DNA of 64,000 nt from Roseofilum reptotaenium CS-1145. GTDB taxonomy: Bacteria; Cyanobacteriota; Cyanobacteriia; Cyanobacteriales; Desertifilaceae. Within the stretch, counting starts at the first letter, position 1, and each line of letters begins with the position of its first letter. The stretch covers positions 143,276-207,275 of the forward strand of contig NZ_JAQMUE010000080.1 in the NCBI RefSeq assembly GCF_028330985.1, written 5' to 3'. Shown piece after piece: positions 17,234 through 27,200 of the stretch. The notes beneath the pieces are model-generated. The model was not told where the DNA came from. It saw only the letters and a program-made list of their open reading frames with translations, and ran no database searches. The position numbers were made by a program, and so were the translations under genes.

Positions 17234-17551
17234 ATGGCTTCAAAGATTGCGATCGCACCACAAGCAAATCTCGATTTAGAGCAACACTTTGAGTATATCG
17301 CCATTAACGATGCTGACTCGGCTATGCGCTTTTTTGATGCGGTGCGATCGACTTTTTCACAATTAGCTAAGAATCCAGGTATTGGGCGGATATATGAAGT
17401 CAAAAATCCTAACTTACAAGGATTGAGAAAATGGAGAGTTACGGGATTTGAAAAATATCTAATCTTTTATCAGTATTCTGAAGAGACATTAACTATTATT
17501 AGACTGATTCATGGGTCTAGAGATATTGCTTCTATTTTAGTAGAAGAGTAA
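17234..17551 (+). CDS. ParE/RelE-family toxin
   Basis: This 105-residue protein has the RelE/ParE fold pattern: a helical hairpin (ANLDLEQHFEYIAINDADSA) followed by a beta sheet (GLRKWRVTGFEKYLIFYQYS and IIRLIHGSRD). The conserved R-x-W and the terminal HGSRD are typical of ParE toxins, which poison gyrase, while RelE-type proteins cleave mRNA at the ribosome. The target cannot be decided from sequence. It forms a pair with the ParD gene and lies in a stretch with decayed accessory genes. Confidence 0.92.
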   Translation: MASKIAIAPQANLDLEQHFEYIAINDADSAMRFFDAVRSTFSQLAKNPGIGRIYEVKNPNLQGLRKWRVTGFEKYLIFYQYSEETLTIIRLIHGSRDIASILVEE

Positions 17552-17583
17552 GCTGATTTTGTCTTTGAGAAGATGCGATCGCC

Positions 17584-17647
17584 TTTAGGGGCGGGTTCGC
17601 CAACGATTTATAATACCAACCCATAACCTCTGTCAACCCGCCCTAAC
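17584..17647. repeat. Inverted repeat between convergent parE and CHAT-STAND genes
   Basis: TTAGGGGCGGGTT (17585-17597) pairs with AACCCGCCCTAA (17635-17646), with a 37-base loop. This GGGGCGGGTT type of repeat is dispersed in cyanobacteria. Its position between convergent genes suggests that it can act as a bidirectional transcription barrier, although no T-run follows. Confidence 0.65.
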
Positions 17648-17723
17648 CACACCAAACAGCGATCGGGCAGGTTTACAATATTAATTGAAATTAATTGAAG
17701 ATACGTCTGACTAATTTCTATCG

Positions 17724-20705
17724 TTACCGCCTCATTAGACGGATAACTATTTTACGTTTTACTTTAGATTTTTTTCTATAAAAAACAACTTTTAGCCAAT
17801 TTATGCCTGCTCCTCCATACCCCAATAACCACTCTCCATAACTCATTACAAAACCAGGCCTTTTCCATCGAGTGTACGAAAGAGCTGGTAATTCTCCAAT
17901 CGCTGCTTTTTCTCTATCAAAGCTTAAGTCCTCATATCTTTTCCATTCACTTCCATCATGCCATTGTATCTGTTTGCAGAAATTTTTCCAAGTTTCTGAG
18001 GCTGCATCAGGATGTCCACCTAAAGTCTTCCAAATGTGTTTCTGTATGCTAAATCCAAATTGTCCATCGCTGTATTGCACCCACAATATATCAATATCAT
18101 TAAAGTTATCGCTGGGAATTCTGCGGTAAAGATCATAAAAATCATCAAACCCATCTAATACCATAACTTGATAAAAAATCCAAGATGTCTCTTCATCGGC
18201 TTCTCTCCACTTTTCTTGCTGTAATAAAGTTTCTAATTCCTGGCACAATCCATCTCTTGTAAGTTCAGATTTAAATTTCCTCAATTCCTTCTCAAAACCT
18301 TGATCTGCTGCTGTATTGTACTGAACAGATAGCATTTGCTTGAACCCTTCTCTAAATCGTTCTGGATTTCCTTTATCGGCAAACTTTAATCGAAATATCT
18401 CTTGCCATTGCTCTTGATTTTTCTTGCCTCGATTTGCCCACAATTCAGTTAACGCACTCCAAGCTTTTTGGTATAGAGGATAAAGTTTATCTGTGTCTTC
18501 TAGTAACCGGACTGCTGAAAAAATCTGGGATAAATTCTGTGAAACTCGATACTCGCGCTGGTCTTCTTCCAGGTGATAGCTAATTTCAATTAATCCCAAA
18601 GCCATCGCTCGCTCAATTTGTTCTCGTTCCTCTTCTCTACTGGACAATTGTCCTTGGCAAACTGCCTCTAAAGCCGCCATCGGGACGTGAATTCGGTACA
18701 CCAAACAGGCACTGAGAATTTTGGCTAGAGGCTCGTCGATGAGGGGATTCAAATCTTCCCAAATCACTTTGTACTTCCAGGTTTCTGGGTTAGTTTCCCA
18801 TTGGGTCAGCCGTTCCTCGGCATTGTCTTGCACGAGAACTTCATCGTTGATTTTTTTCAATAAACGAGGATTGCCACTGGCTAGGGTTAGGGCGCGGGGA
18901 ATTAATGCCTGGTTCTCATCTGAGTTAAAATGGGGCAAGCGCTGCAAGATTTTCAACAGGTCGGCATGATGAAAACTTTCTAAGGGCTGGATAAAAAATC
19001 CCTCTAAAAGATCTGATTGAAACTGATAGCGACAGGTAATAATCATCCGATGTCCGGCATTAGTCCTCTGCATAGCCCAGACTAATGCTCTTAAAACTCT
19101 GGCGGTCTCTGGCTTGAGTCTATACTGTCCGGAAATGAGTTCCAAGTTCTGCTCAAAATCATCCAACACCAATAAAAATGGCTGAGAGTCAGATGCAGCA
19201 AATAGATTTCGCAGTCGATATTTGAGTTCTTCTTGTCCCTGGAGCAGTTGGCGTTCTGTTGCATCCTCCAGCTCATCGCTTAATTTCTTAACAATGCTCT
19301 GTTCGTTGATGGGTTGTTCTTGCCAAGTCCAAACTATGGGTTCCTTAAACCAAGGTAATAGGCGCTGGCATAATCGAGCAGCAATGGCACTTTTCCCCCA
19401 ACCTCCCATTCCGGTTAAGAGAACTCCTACCTTATCCTCATCCGTTTTCAGACTGCGTAAACAATTTTGTAACTGGCGACGACGACCGACAAACTCTTTG
19501 GGGCCGAGGGGAAGTTCTTGCTCTCGCGTGGGAATAAAATCTTTAATGTTGCGCGGGGGTGCTGGTTGTCGCCGTTGCCTTCGACTGTTACGTTTGGTCA
19601 CCAAAACACCAGGCAAAGAGGTAGCATACAGCCGCAATAGGTGCCATTGGCGATACTCACCTTGACCCGATTCCAGATCCCAAGTAACAAGATTAACCAT
19701 ACCTTCGCCCTCTAATAGGCGCTGATAGGTTAGTCCCAAGGCCTGCACCAGGGTTTGGCCGGCCGATAATTCTCGATACAAGGTGGCCGCAATGGCGGAA
19801 GCTTCCTTATCTTGAACTCGGTCTCCCCAACTTAAAACGGCTGGCGCTCCCTCAAGGACTAATTCTTCCGCCATCGAGAGTACTAGTTGGCCTGCTGAAG
19901 ATCTTGAATATCCTGTTTGACACCCAGACAAAAAGACTAACTTGGGATAATTCAGTTGTAAGGTTTTAGCAATATCTGCCGCACTGCTTTTCTGACAATA
20001 CCCATATTCGTCTTCCGTGAGAAAATAAGGTTGCTCACCGTCTATGGTTCCATGACCGGTTAAATGAACCACATCAAATGGGTCTTCTTCGGAATTAAAA
20101 ATATCTTGAAATTCCTCCAGGCATCCGCTTTCTTCAACAGTTAAGCACAGGTCTTTGGTAATCCCTTTGGTTGCCATTAAGATCTGGCCTTCTTCTGCCT
20201 CAAAATCCAGCACGGGTTGCACATCTTGGGGAGAACAAGCCATAAATACCATATTCAAAAAACGGGGTTTGGCTTCTTCCTTCACCGTCAATTGCTCACC
20301 ATCTAACCCTTCTGTTACCCAGCGAACGGGAACAATCGGCGGTTTTTGCTCCACGAGGAATTGTTTGCCGTTGTGCAAAATCTCCCAAGGAAGATTGGCC
20401 AATCTCCCTGATGTGGAAATCGCCAGGACAATTTGCTCGCCTCTGTGCTTTTTTCGGGATTCATTTAGCGCAGATTGCAACAGTCGGTCGGTTCCATCAA
20501 GCCAGTTAAACAGTTCTTCTCCCATCTCTGCATAGGACACGGGAAGTAATGTGTAATAATCTGTCTCGCTTATTTGGAGTAATTCCTCAATCTCGCTCAG
20601 AGCTAGAAACCGTGGCTCAAATTGGTTGGGATTATCCCAGAAAAACTGAAACCTAGCCTGGTCTTTCCCTACAGGGGTCAATTGAATGTGTAGAATCCGA
20701 ACCAT
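17724..20705 (-). CDS. CHAT protease / STAND NTPase / GUN4 fusion protein
   Basis: The ATG at 20705 gives 993 residues (an upstream TTG is open but less likely). Domains in order: CHAT caspase-like protease (about 80-370), with catalytic His in HLTGHG (His218) and Cys in FLSGCQTG (Cys262); a STAND/NACHT-type NTPase (about 395-700), with FVGRRRQ, Walker A GMGGWGKS (432-439) and Walker B LLVLDDFE (about 512-518); a helical region (about 700-815); a GUN4-like domain (about 817-945) with WREADEET, LWVQYSDGQFGFSIQ and YEDLSFDRE; and a basic tail. GUN4 binds porphyrins and stimulates Mg-chelatase. The layout is sensor, switch and protease, as in bacterial conflict/death proteins. It lies 42 bases after a small EACC1-like gene. 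Confidence 0.9.
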   Translation of the reverse strand: MVRILHIQLTPVGKDQARFQFFWDNPNQFEPRFLALSEIEELLQISETDYYTLLPVSYAEMGEELFNWLDGTDRLLQSALNESRKKHRGEQIVLAISTSGRLANLPWEILHNGKQFLVEQKPPIVPVRWVTEGLDGEQLTVKEEAKPRFLNMVFMACSPQDVQPVLDFEAEEGQILMATKGITKDLCLTVEESGCLEEFQDIFNSEEDPFDVVHLTGHGTIDGEQPYFLTEDEYGYCQKSSAADIAKTLQLNYPKLVFLSGCQTGYSRSSAGQLVLSMAEELVLEGAPAVLSWGDRVQDKEASAIAATLYRELSAGQTLVQALGLTYQRLLEGEGMVNLVTWDLESGQGEYRQWHLLRLYATSLPGVLVTKRNSRRQRRQPAPPRNIKDFIPTREQELPLGPKEFVGRRRQLQNCLRSLKTDEDKVGVLLTGMGGWGKSAIAARLCQRLLPWFKEPIVWTWQEQPINEQSIVKKLSDELEDATERQLLQGQEELKYRLRNLFAASDSQPFLLVLDDFEQNLELISGQYRLKPETARVLRALVWAMQRTNAGHRMIITCRYQFQSDLLEGFFIQPLESFHHADLLKILQRLPHFNSDENQALIPRALTLASGNPRLLKKINDEVLVQDNAEERLTQWETNPETWKYKVIWEDLNPLIDEPLAKILSACLVYRIHVPMAALEAVCQGQLSSREEEREQIERAMALGLIEISYHLEEDQREYRVSQNLSQIFSAVRLLEDTDKLYPLYQKAWSALTELWANRGKKNQEQWQEIFRLKFADKGNPERFREGFKQMLSVQYNTAADQGFEKELRKFKSELTRDGLCQELETLLQQEKWREADEETSWIFYQVMVLDGFDDFYDLYRRIPSDNFNDIDILWVQYSDGQFGFSIQKHIWKTLGGHPDAASETWKNFCKQIQWHDGSEWKRYEDLSFDREKAAIGELPALSYTRWKRPGFVMSYGEWLLGYGGAGINWLKVVFYRKKSKVKRKIVIRLMRR

Positions 20706-20747
20706 GGGAAAATTAACAATTAACAATTAATAATCAACAATTTTTAT

Positions 20748-21059
20748 TTACTCCAAGAGTTCTTTAATCTGCTCGATTGTAGCATCTTTGAGCAGTAAAC
20801 GCCGCCCGTCATCGGTGACAATCATCACTTTCTCCAGCTTGCGTCCTGAGTCTTTCTTCTGGGATTTCTGATACCATTCGTAAAGTTGATTGGCGATCGC
20901 CATCGTACCTCCCACAATACCCACAATAGTGGCGATCATCGTTAATACCTCGGCTCTCTGGGGTTCATTCAGGGTTTCATAAGTCCCCTCAATTCCGGTA
21001 ATCCTCAGTAGCTCTTCGGTTGCGGCTTCTGCGTCTTGACCAACAATTTCAATCTTCAT
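20748..21059 (-). CDS. Small membrane protein, EACC1-like conflict-system component
   Basis: The 103-residue protein begins with a beta strand (MKIEIVG), followed by a helical segment and one hydrophobic stretch (VLTMIATIVGIVGGTMAIANQ, about residues 38-58). It then has a WYQKSQKKD basic loop and a C-terminal strand-helix (LEKVMIVTDDGRRLLLKDA, then IEQIKELLE). This matches the layout I know for EACC1-type effector-associated constant components of STAND-based conflict systems: strand, one membrane helix, strand and a terminal helix. It is directly upstream of the CHAT-STAND-GUN4 gene on the same strand and has a GGAG site ahead of its ATG. The family link is by pattern only. Confidence 0.6.
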   Translation of the reverse strand: MKIEIVGQDAEAATEELLRITGIEGTYETLNEPQRAEVLTMIATIVGIVGGTMAIANQLYEWYQKSQKKDSGRKLEKVMIVTDDGRRLLLKDATIEQIKELLE

Positions 21060-21227
21060 GGGTTAACTCCGACTCATCTCTCTAGTTAAGTATTTTCTCT
21101 CCATTTTAGAAGCGATAGAAGAAGCTAGGAACATTTACCACTGAAGCGTTCAGATTCCCCGATCAGAATTAAAAATCTTGCGCTAAAATCAAGCGACTGC
21201 GATCGACAACCGCCCAACTCAATAGCC

Positions 21228-22385
21228 ATGATGACTTCAGAATATCAACATCCCGTTTTACCGAAAGCGACCCATGATGAAAGGGCGCGTCAAGAATTTG
21301 TCATGAGCTTCAAAGGCTATTTGCAGCACAAGATCTTTCCTAGCATTAAAACCCTGTACGAGCAAGAAATAGAGCCAGAATTAACCGCCCAGAACCCCAA
21401 TCCTCAGCCTTGGGAAATTCGTCGCTTCATGAAAAACCAACCACGCTACCAGTGGATGGGTGCCTTAAAACGGCTGAATCAGGAAATGCTTTGGCAGTCA
21501 GTGAGTACCAGCGTTGAGCGACAACTGCCAGAATTGATTGAGCGGTCTAAACCCAAACATCCCTCCCTCGGTTCTTTGAGCCTAGACCCCAAATTTATTA
21601 TGCCTTCCCATCAAACCCAGGTGGATATTCACTGTATGCCCGGGGGATATCATACGGAAGACCAAGACGATGATGTCACCGCAGGCGCTATTTATGACCA
21701 TGGGGTTTATCTCTATGGGTTAGGATGGCTGGGTTCTCTGAATGATGACTTAGGACAGAGCCTCATTCATCACTATCTGAAAGCCGAATATCCACAGTTT
21801 CAACCCCAGAATATTCTCGATTTAGGTTGTTCGGTTGGTCACAGTACCCTCCCCTATGTAGAAGCTTATCCAGAAGCAGAAGTACATGGGGTAGATCTGA
21901 GCGCTCCCTTGTTGCGGTATGGTCATGGTCGAGCAGAAGCCTTAAACCGCAAGGTTCATTTCCATCAACAGAATGCGGAGTCCATGACGTTTGCAGATGG
22001 CTCCTTTGATTTAATTGTCAGTCACATTTTATTCCACGAAATCCCGGTTTCGGCCATTCGGCGGGTGTTGAAAGAGTGCGATCGCCTCCTGCGTCCCGGT
22101 GGTATGATGGTTCACCTAGAATCTCCTCCCTATTCCTATCTGACTCCCTATCAAGCTTTCTTATTTGATTGGGAAACAGCGAATAATAATGAACCCTATT
22201 GGAGCGCGATGAAAATGCAAGACCTGGCAGCATTGACTACTGAAGCTGGGTTTGAACCGGACCGCATTACCCAACAGTTTATCCCCAGTTGGTTGAGAAC
22301 TCAACAATTAACGGTCAATAAAGGAGCATTAGCCAGCCGAGGGACTTGGTTTATCTTAGCAGCAACTAAAGATAAAGGTGAATAA
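21228..22385 (+). CDS. Class I SAM-dependent methyltransferase
   Basis: The protein has 385 residues, with an unusually long N-terminal region (about 1-190) of unknown fold before the SAM-binding core. Motif I is ILDLGCSVGHSTLPYV (about residue 200), followed by VHGVDLSAPLLRYG and DGSFDLIVSHILFHEI (motif II). LRPGGMMVHLES is motif III. The His-rich sequence YDHGVYLYGLGWLGSL in the N-terminal part is not part of a standard methyltransferase. The acceptor is unknown. It lies divergently from the EACC1-like gene. Confidence 0.88.
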   Translation: MMTSEYQHPVLPKATHDERARQEFVMSFKGYLQHKIFPSIKTLYEQEIEPELTAQNPNPQPWEIRRFMKNQPRYQWMGALKRLNQEMLWQSVSTSVERQLPELIERSKPKHPSLGSLSLDPKFIMPSHQTQVDIHCMPGGYHTEDQDDDVTAGAIYDHGVYLYGLGWLGSLNDDLGQSLIHHYLKAEYPQFQPQNILDLGCSVGHSTLPYVEAYPEAEVHGVDLSAPLLRYGHGRAEALNRKVHFHQQNAESMTFADGSFDLIVSHILFHEIPVSAIRRVLKECDRLLRPGGMMVHLESPPYSYLTPYQAFLFDWETANNNEPYWSAMKMQDLAALTTEAGFEPDRITQQFIPSWLRTQQLTVNKGALASRGTWFILAATKDKGE

Positions 22386-22411
22386 AAAATCTCAAGTTTA
22401 GTGTTTAAAGA

Positions 22412-23020
22412 ATGAATGAGGACGCTAAAGCTATTCTAGAAAAAAAAAGAAGAACACAACAAACATTTATTTTTGAACTCAGAGAAATTGATGGCGAGGT
22501 GCGAAGATGTTGTAAAGTCGATTATCTTGCTTTTCTACAGTTCAATTCGAGAGCGGAAAATGCTGTTGTGCAAGTCAAGCAGCTTATTGCAGAATATCAA
22601 GACTATGAAATATTGGATAATTTAATCATTATTTTTGAGGACTATAATTGGCGACCTCATTTAGTCGCTTGTGTAATTCTTCTACTGCTGGATGATGTTG
22701 AACTCTATTTAGAGTTACTGTGGTCTCGAATCAAACACGGCAGTTGGGTTGCACCGCAACTTGTTGCCACAGCCCTATTAATGGATCGCGACTTCACTGC
22801 AAAAGCCGAGCGCTTGTTAGAAGATAGTGGAACTTCTAATAGATCTGTGTGTGCAATAGCGGCAATCTTCGAGCAACTATATCCCCACAAGGAATTACCA
22901 CCAATCGAATTAAAATTTATCAGCGATGAACAAACTCTTTTAAGTAAGAAAATTACTATACGTTGGTTGTCTAGAGTCTGTTCTATCATGGAGATCGGCA
23001 ATCCTTTGATTAAAGATTAA
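22412..23020 (+). CDS. Hypothetical protein, helical-repeat-like
   Basis: The 202-residue protein appears mostly alpha-helical, with paired hydrophobic helices (DNLIIIFEDYNWRPHLVACV, then APQLVATALLMDRDFTAKAE). The pattern recalls degenerate HEAT or immunity-type helical proteins, but no family is recognised. It follows the methyltransferase gene by 26 bases, so cotranscription is likely. Its composition and lack of HIP1 sites suggest accessory origin. Function unknown. Confidence 0.65.
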   Translation: MNEDAKAILEKKRRTQQTFIFELREIDGEVRRCCKVDYLAFLQFNSRAENAVVQVKQLIAEYQDYEILDNLIIIFEDYNWRPHLVACVILLLLDDVELYLELLWSRIKHGSWVAPQLVATALLMDRDFTAKAERLLEDSGTSNRSVCAIAAIFEQLYPHKELPPIELKFISDEQTLLSKKITIRWLSRVCSIMEIGNPLIKD

Positions 23021-23036
23021 AGTGATTTTATGACTC

Positions 23037-23357
23037 TTACCACCTATAAATGGATGTTCTTTGTAGAGATTCAATGAGTTTTAAGGATTCTTTTTGTTCG
23101 CATTCGTCATCCAACTCAGACCAAGAGGCAAACATCTCTTGTAATCTTTGCTGTTTGAGCTGTTTGTCTTGACGATCTCCACTATTAAGACGAACCATCG
23201 CATCATTCCAATTCTGCACGGGATTGGTTTGAACAGTCTGTTGACGAAGGCAACGAACCAGTTCTAGCAAACCGGGGATATCTTCTTCTGGAATTTGCTC
23301 AATTTCTTGAAGTAGAGCGAGTTTTTGATTGTTGGACATCTTTGATGGGTTATTCAT
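23037..23357 (-). CDS. Small antitoxin-like protein without visible toxin
   Basis: The start is taken at the ATG at 23357 (MNNPSKMSNNQKLALLQEIE), giving 106 residues; an upstream extension in the same frame is not supported by composition. The N-terminal helix pair (LLQEIEQIPEEDIPGLLELV, then RCLRQ) is of the kind found in DUF2281-type antitoxins. The C-terminal part is charged and ends with LKLIESLQRTSIYRW. No PIN or ParE toxin gene follows on this strand; the intact Uma2 gene is divergent. Assignment is tentative. Confidence 0.6.
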   Translation of the reverse strand: MNNPSKMSNNQKLALLQEIEQIPEEDIPGLLELVRCLRQQTVQTNPVQNWNDAMVRLNSGDRQDKQLKQQRLQEMFASWSELDDECEQKESLKLIESLQRTSIYRW

Positions 23358-23534
23358 AGTTTTGGAGGATAGTGGAGATCGCACTCTAGCTTCACTATAT
23401 CCTATTAGCCCATTCTCGAACTGGACTGCGATCGCTCTGCTGTATCGAGGGACTAGCAAGCGCACGATCGAGCTAAAATTGAATTACCATGGCTTCAGAC
23501 AGACGGGTGAGAATGTCAACAAGGAGAGAAAACC

Positions 23535-24110
23535 ATGACAGCATTCATTTTAAACAATCCAGAAAGTGCCTCGATTACCGAGGAACAATTTTATCAACTT
23601 TGTGTTGCCAACCGCGACTTAAGATTAGAACGAACGGCTCGAGGAGACCTAATTATTATGCCAACGACAGGGGGAGAAACGGGAAACCGGAATTTTAAGA
23701 TCGCTCAACAATTAGCCAATTGGACGGATACAGACGGAACCGGAATAGGGTTTGATTCTTCCACTTGTTTTAAGCTTCCTCAAGGGGCGGATTATTCCCC
23801 CGATGCGTCTTGGATACCCTTAGCCAAATGGGAAGCCTTAACCGCAGAGCAGAAAAAGAAGTTCCCGCCCTTGTGTCCCGATTTTGTCATCGAGCTGCGA
23901 TCGCCTAGCGATTCCTTGACACTCCTACAAAATAAAATGCTCGAATATATGGATAATGGCACTCGGTTAGGTTGGCTGATCGACCCGAAAAACCGTCAAG
24001 TTGAAATTTATCGTCAGGGACAAGAAAAACAAACGTTAGACAATCCAACCACCTTATCCGGAGAAGATGTTTTACCCGGTTTCAGTTTAAATCTTAACTT
24101 AATTTGGTAA
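23535..24110 (+). CDS. Uma2 family endonuclease (DUF820)
   Basis: The 191-residue protein has the Uma2 layout: an N-terminal helical part (ITEEQFYQLCVANRDLRLE), GDLIIMPTTGGETGNRN, then the PD-(D/E)XK-like core with DYSPDASWI (the D), CPDFVIELRSPSD (the ExR/E) and a YMDNGTRLGWLIDPKNRQV segment. The family is hugely expanded in cyanobacteria; its role is unknown, with nuclease activity inferred from fold. A strong Shine-Dalgarno (AAGGAGAGAAAACC) precedes the ATG. It is the intact counterpart of the broken copy at 16074. Confidence 0.92.
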   Translation: MTAFILNNPESASITEEQFYQLCVANRDLRLERTARGDLIIMPTTGGETGNRNFKIAQQLANWTDTDGTGIGFDSSTCFKLPQGADYSPDASWIPLAKWEALTAEQKKKFPPLCPDFVIELRSPSDSLTLLQNKMLEYMDNGTRLGWLIDPKNRQVEIYRQGQEKQTLDNPTTLSGEDVLPGFSLNLNLIW

Positions 24111-24278
24111 ATTCTTATTGCAGGAAGATTATGACCAAAATGTGAATGAGTAGAATAGGGTTCGCAGACAACGGGTAATATCAAATCCAGAAAAGTTTGC
24201 ATCAATTGATCCTTGGGAGGCAATTGGCTCTAAGCCCCTTGTGAGTGTGCATGTATATAGAGAAATGATATAACTACC

Positions 24279-27200
24279 ATGAATCGTCTTTGGTTTGCCT
24301 TCTGGTTAACAGTGCTGGTTACCACTGAATCTGTGGCGATCGCCCCGAAACCTAACCCAGAATCTATTCTCACCCAGAATTCTTGTCTCGTTTTGGCTCA
24401 AGACTTGGTGGAGAAAGGCGAGCGCTTAAGCAAGCAGCAAACCTTGACGGCTCAATTACCGGCGATCGCCCAGTGGGAAGAAGCCCGTTACCTATGGCAC
24501 AGGGCGGGGAATTCCGAGCAGGAAGCAGCAGCTTTAATTAAACTTGGCTCCATCTACCAATATTGGGGAGCCACTACCCCAGCGCGGGAGCGTTACCGTG
24601 ATGCTTTAGCTTTGGCTCAACAGCTTGGCGATCGCCTCCAAGAAGCCTTGATTTTAGGGCAACTGGGGAGAATTCACGACATGGATGCCGATCGATGGCA
24701 GAAAGAATGGCAATTTGCGAGCGATCGCGGTTTTACATCAGTTACCTCTCGTCGCTCAGATATTTTAAACCAACAACGTCACAGTGATTCGGATAAAGCT
24801 GCCCAATTCTTTCATCAAGCCTTAGCCATTTATGAAGTGTTCAACCAATCTCCTCAAACCGCAACCTTTGCCTCGCGACAGGGGGAAGCACAGTTGCTCA
24901 ACTGGCTGGCAGAATCCAAAACCGATACCAGCGAACGATACGAATTGTTCCAGCAAGCGTTGAGAATTTATGAGGAGATTGGCGATCGCAAAGGCGAAGC
25001 GGTTATTCTGAACAATTTAACTCGATTACGCTTATTTGAATGGTTTGACGAGCAAGCCGGATTGGACATATTCGATCGCTCTCGATCCATTTACCAAGAA
25101 ATTGGTGCATCGTCTTCAGAAGATAGCCATTGGGCAAAAAAACAGAACGTTCGGCTCTTAAATACAATGGTTCGCTACTGGTGGAGCGAGAATCAAGCCA
25201 GAGCGTTAGAGTTTCACCAGCAAGCTTTGAGTCTGGCTCGTGAGATAGATGATTTCGATGGCGAAGCCTTAACCCTGGAAATTTTGGGCGATCGCTATCT
25301 TTCCTCCGATAATCTGCAACAGGGATTAGCGTTTTATCAACAAGCCTTAACCCTATACGAAAATCTGGGAAATGGGGTTAAGCAAGGGGAAATGTTGAAT
25401 CATTTAGGGAATATCTATAGCGATCTGGGAGAAACGGCTAAAGCGCTAGAGTACTATTCCCAAGAACTGGATCTATTGGTAGGAATGAGTCATTTTTATC
25501 GTCAACTTGGGGATACAAATAAAGCATTAGATTTCCAATATCGCCAACCCATAGTTTTGGGTCATTTAGGTCAAATTTACGATCGCTTAGAAGAACCAGC
25601 AGCCGCCTTAGAGCAGTATAACAAAGCACGAGACGTGTATCAAGCGGTCAACGATCTGCAAGGGGAAGCCACGTTTTTGCTGGCGATCGCCGAACGATAT
25701 GGCGATCGCGATCGTCAGGAAGACATGCTAACCTTCTTAAATCAAGCTGTTCAAGTGTATCAACAGGCTGGTGATAGAGAGGGAGAAGCCCAAATTTTAG
25801 AGAAAATTGCCACCATCCATGTCCATCGATTCGGAGAGTGGGAGCAGGGATTAGAAGCCCTCGATCGGATGTTAAACCTTTATCGGAGTCTTGGCGATCG
25901 CCCTGGAGAAGCCAGAACCCTTTACCGGATTGCGTCCCTCTACGAAAATGAGTTGGAAGAGAAAGAAGAAGCCTTAGATTTTTATCGCCAAAGAGTTGCG
26001 ATCGACCGCGAATTAGGGGACAGTGTTAGTGAAGTCTTTCATCTGAGAACAATTGCCAAAATCGACTACGAACTCGGCAATTATTACCCTGCACGAGAGT
26101 CCTTCAAGCAAGCAGCACAGGTTTACCGAGAAAAAGGAAATTTAGAGCGAGAAGCGAGAACATTAATTGAAATTGGTGATGACTATATCAAATTCGGAGA
26201 ACAGGAAAGTGCGTTAGAGTTTTACCAGCAAGCCACTCCCATTTATCAACAGTTAGGAGACTATAAAAAAGAAGCCGTAAACCTCAGACGGATGGCTGAA
26301 CTTCATTACGAGTTAGAGCAGGTACCACAAGCTATCCTTCTATTTTCTCAAGCGCGGCAAGTTTACCAAGACAATGGCGATCATTCTGGGGAAGCCTGGA
26401 CGCTGTACCGGACGGGAATAACGTACACGACTCTGGGAGATTTGGAAAATGCTTTAGCCTCTTATAACCAAGCTTTGGAACTTTACGAACAAGAACCCGA
26501 TGCATCGTTTCGAGAAGAACGAACCCTGGATATGTTGCTCCGGATTGGTCGAATTTATGCCTATTCGGGAGAACAAAAGAAAGCCATAGAGTTTTGCGAT
26601 CGCGCCGTCAGTTCCGCTCAAGAATTCCTTGAATCTAAACCGATGAAAAGCGCCGAAGTTTTTCGAGAAATTGGGAAGGCTTGCTATCAAATTGGCAATC
26701 CACAGAAGGCATGGAAAGCCTTTAATGCCTATCGACAACAGTATCAAAACATTGGCACAGATGAAGCAGTCACGGGCTTGATGCGTGTGGGAGAAGATTA
26801 TGTAGAACTGGGAGATATCGAACAGGCGTTATATTTTTTTGTGCAAGCTAGAAGGATGTATCAAGAACGTAATTTTCCCGAAGGAGAGGTCAATACCTTA
26901 ACTTGGATAGCTAACCTCTATTTTCGTTCGGGAGACTATCCGGAAGCTTTTGGGTTTTATCGCGAAGCCTTGCGGTTGACTCAAACGATTAACAATCCTA
27001 AAAAAGAAGCTGGAATATGGTCAAAACTGGGAGGCATTTATCTAGAGTTAGGAGATCGAGAAAAAGCGATCGCCTCCTATGAGCAAGCGTTGCAAATTTA
27101 CCGCAACCTGGGAAATGCCAGGAGAGAAGGAGAAACCTTGGAGGATTTAGGGACAGTTTACGAACAATTGAAAGAGACAGAAAAAGCGCTGGAGTTTTAT

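Noticed and set aside
20706..20747. Strong ribosome binding site for the CHAT-STAND-GUN4 gene
   Set aside because: Only AT-rich TTAACAA repeats are present ahead of the ATG. No Shine-Dalgarno sequence could be assigned.
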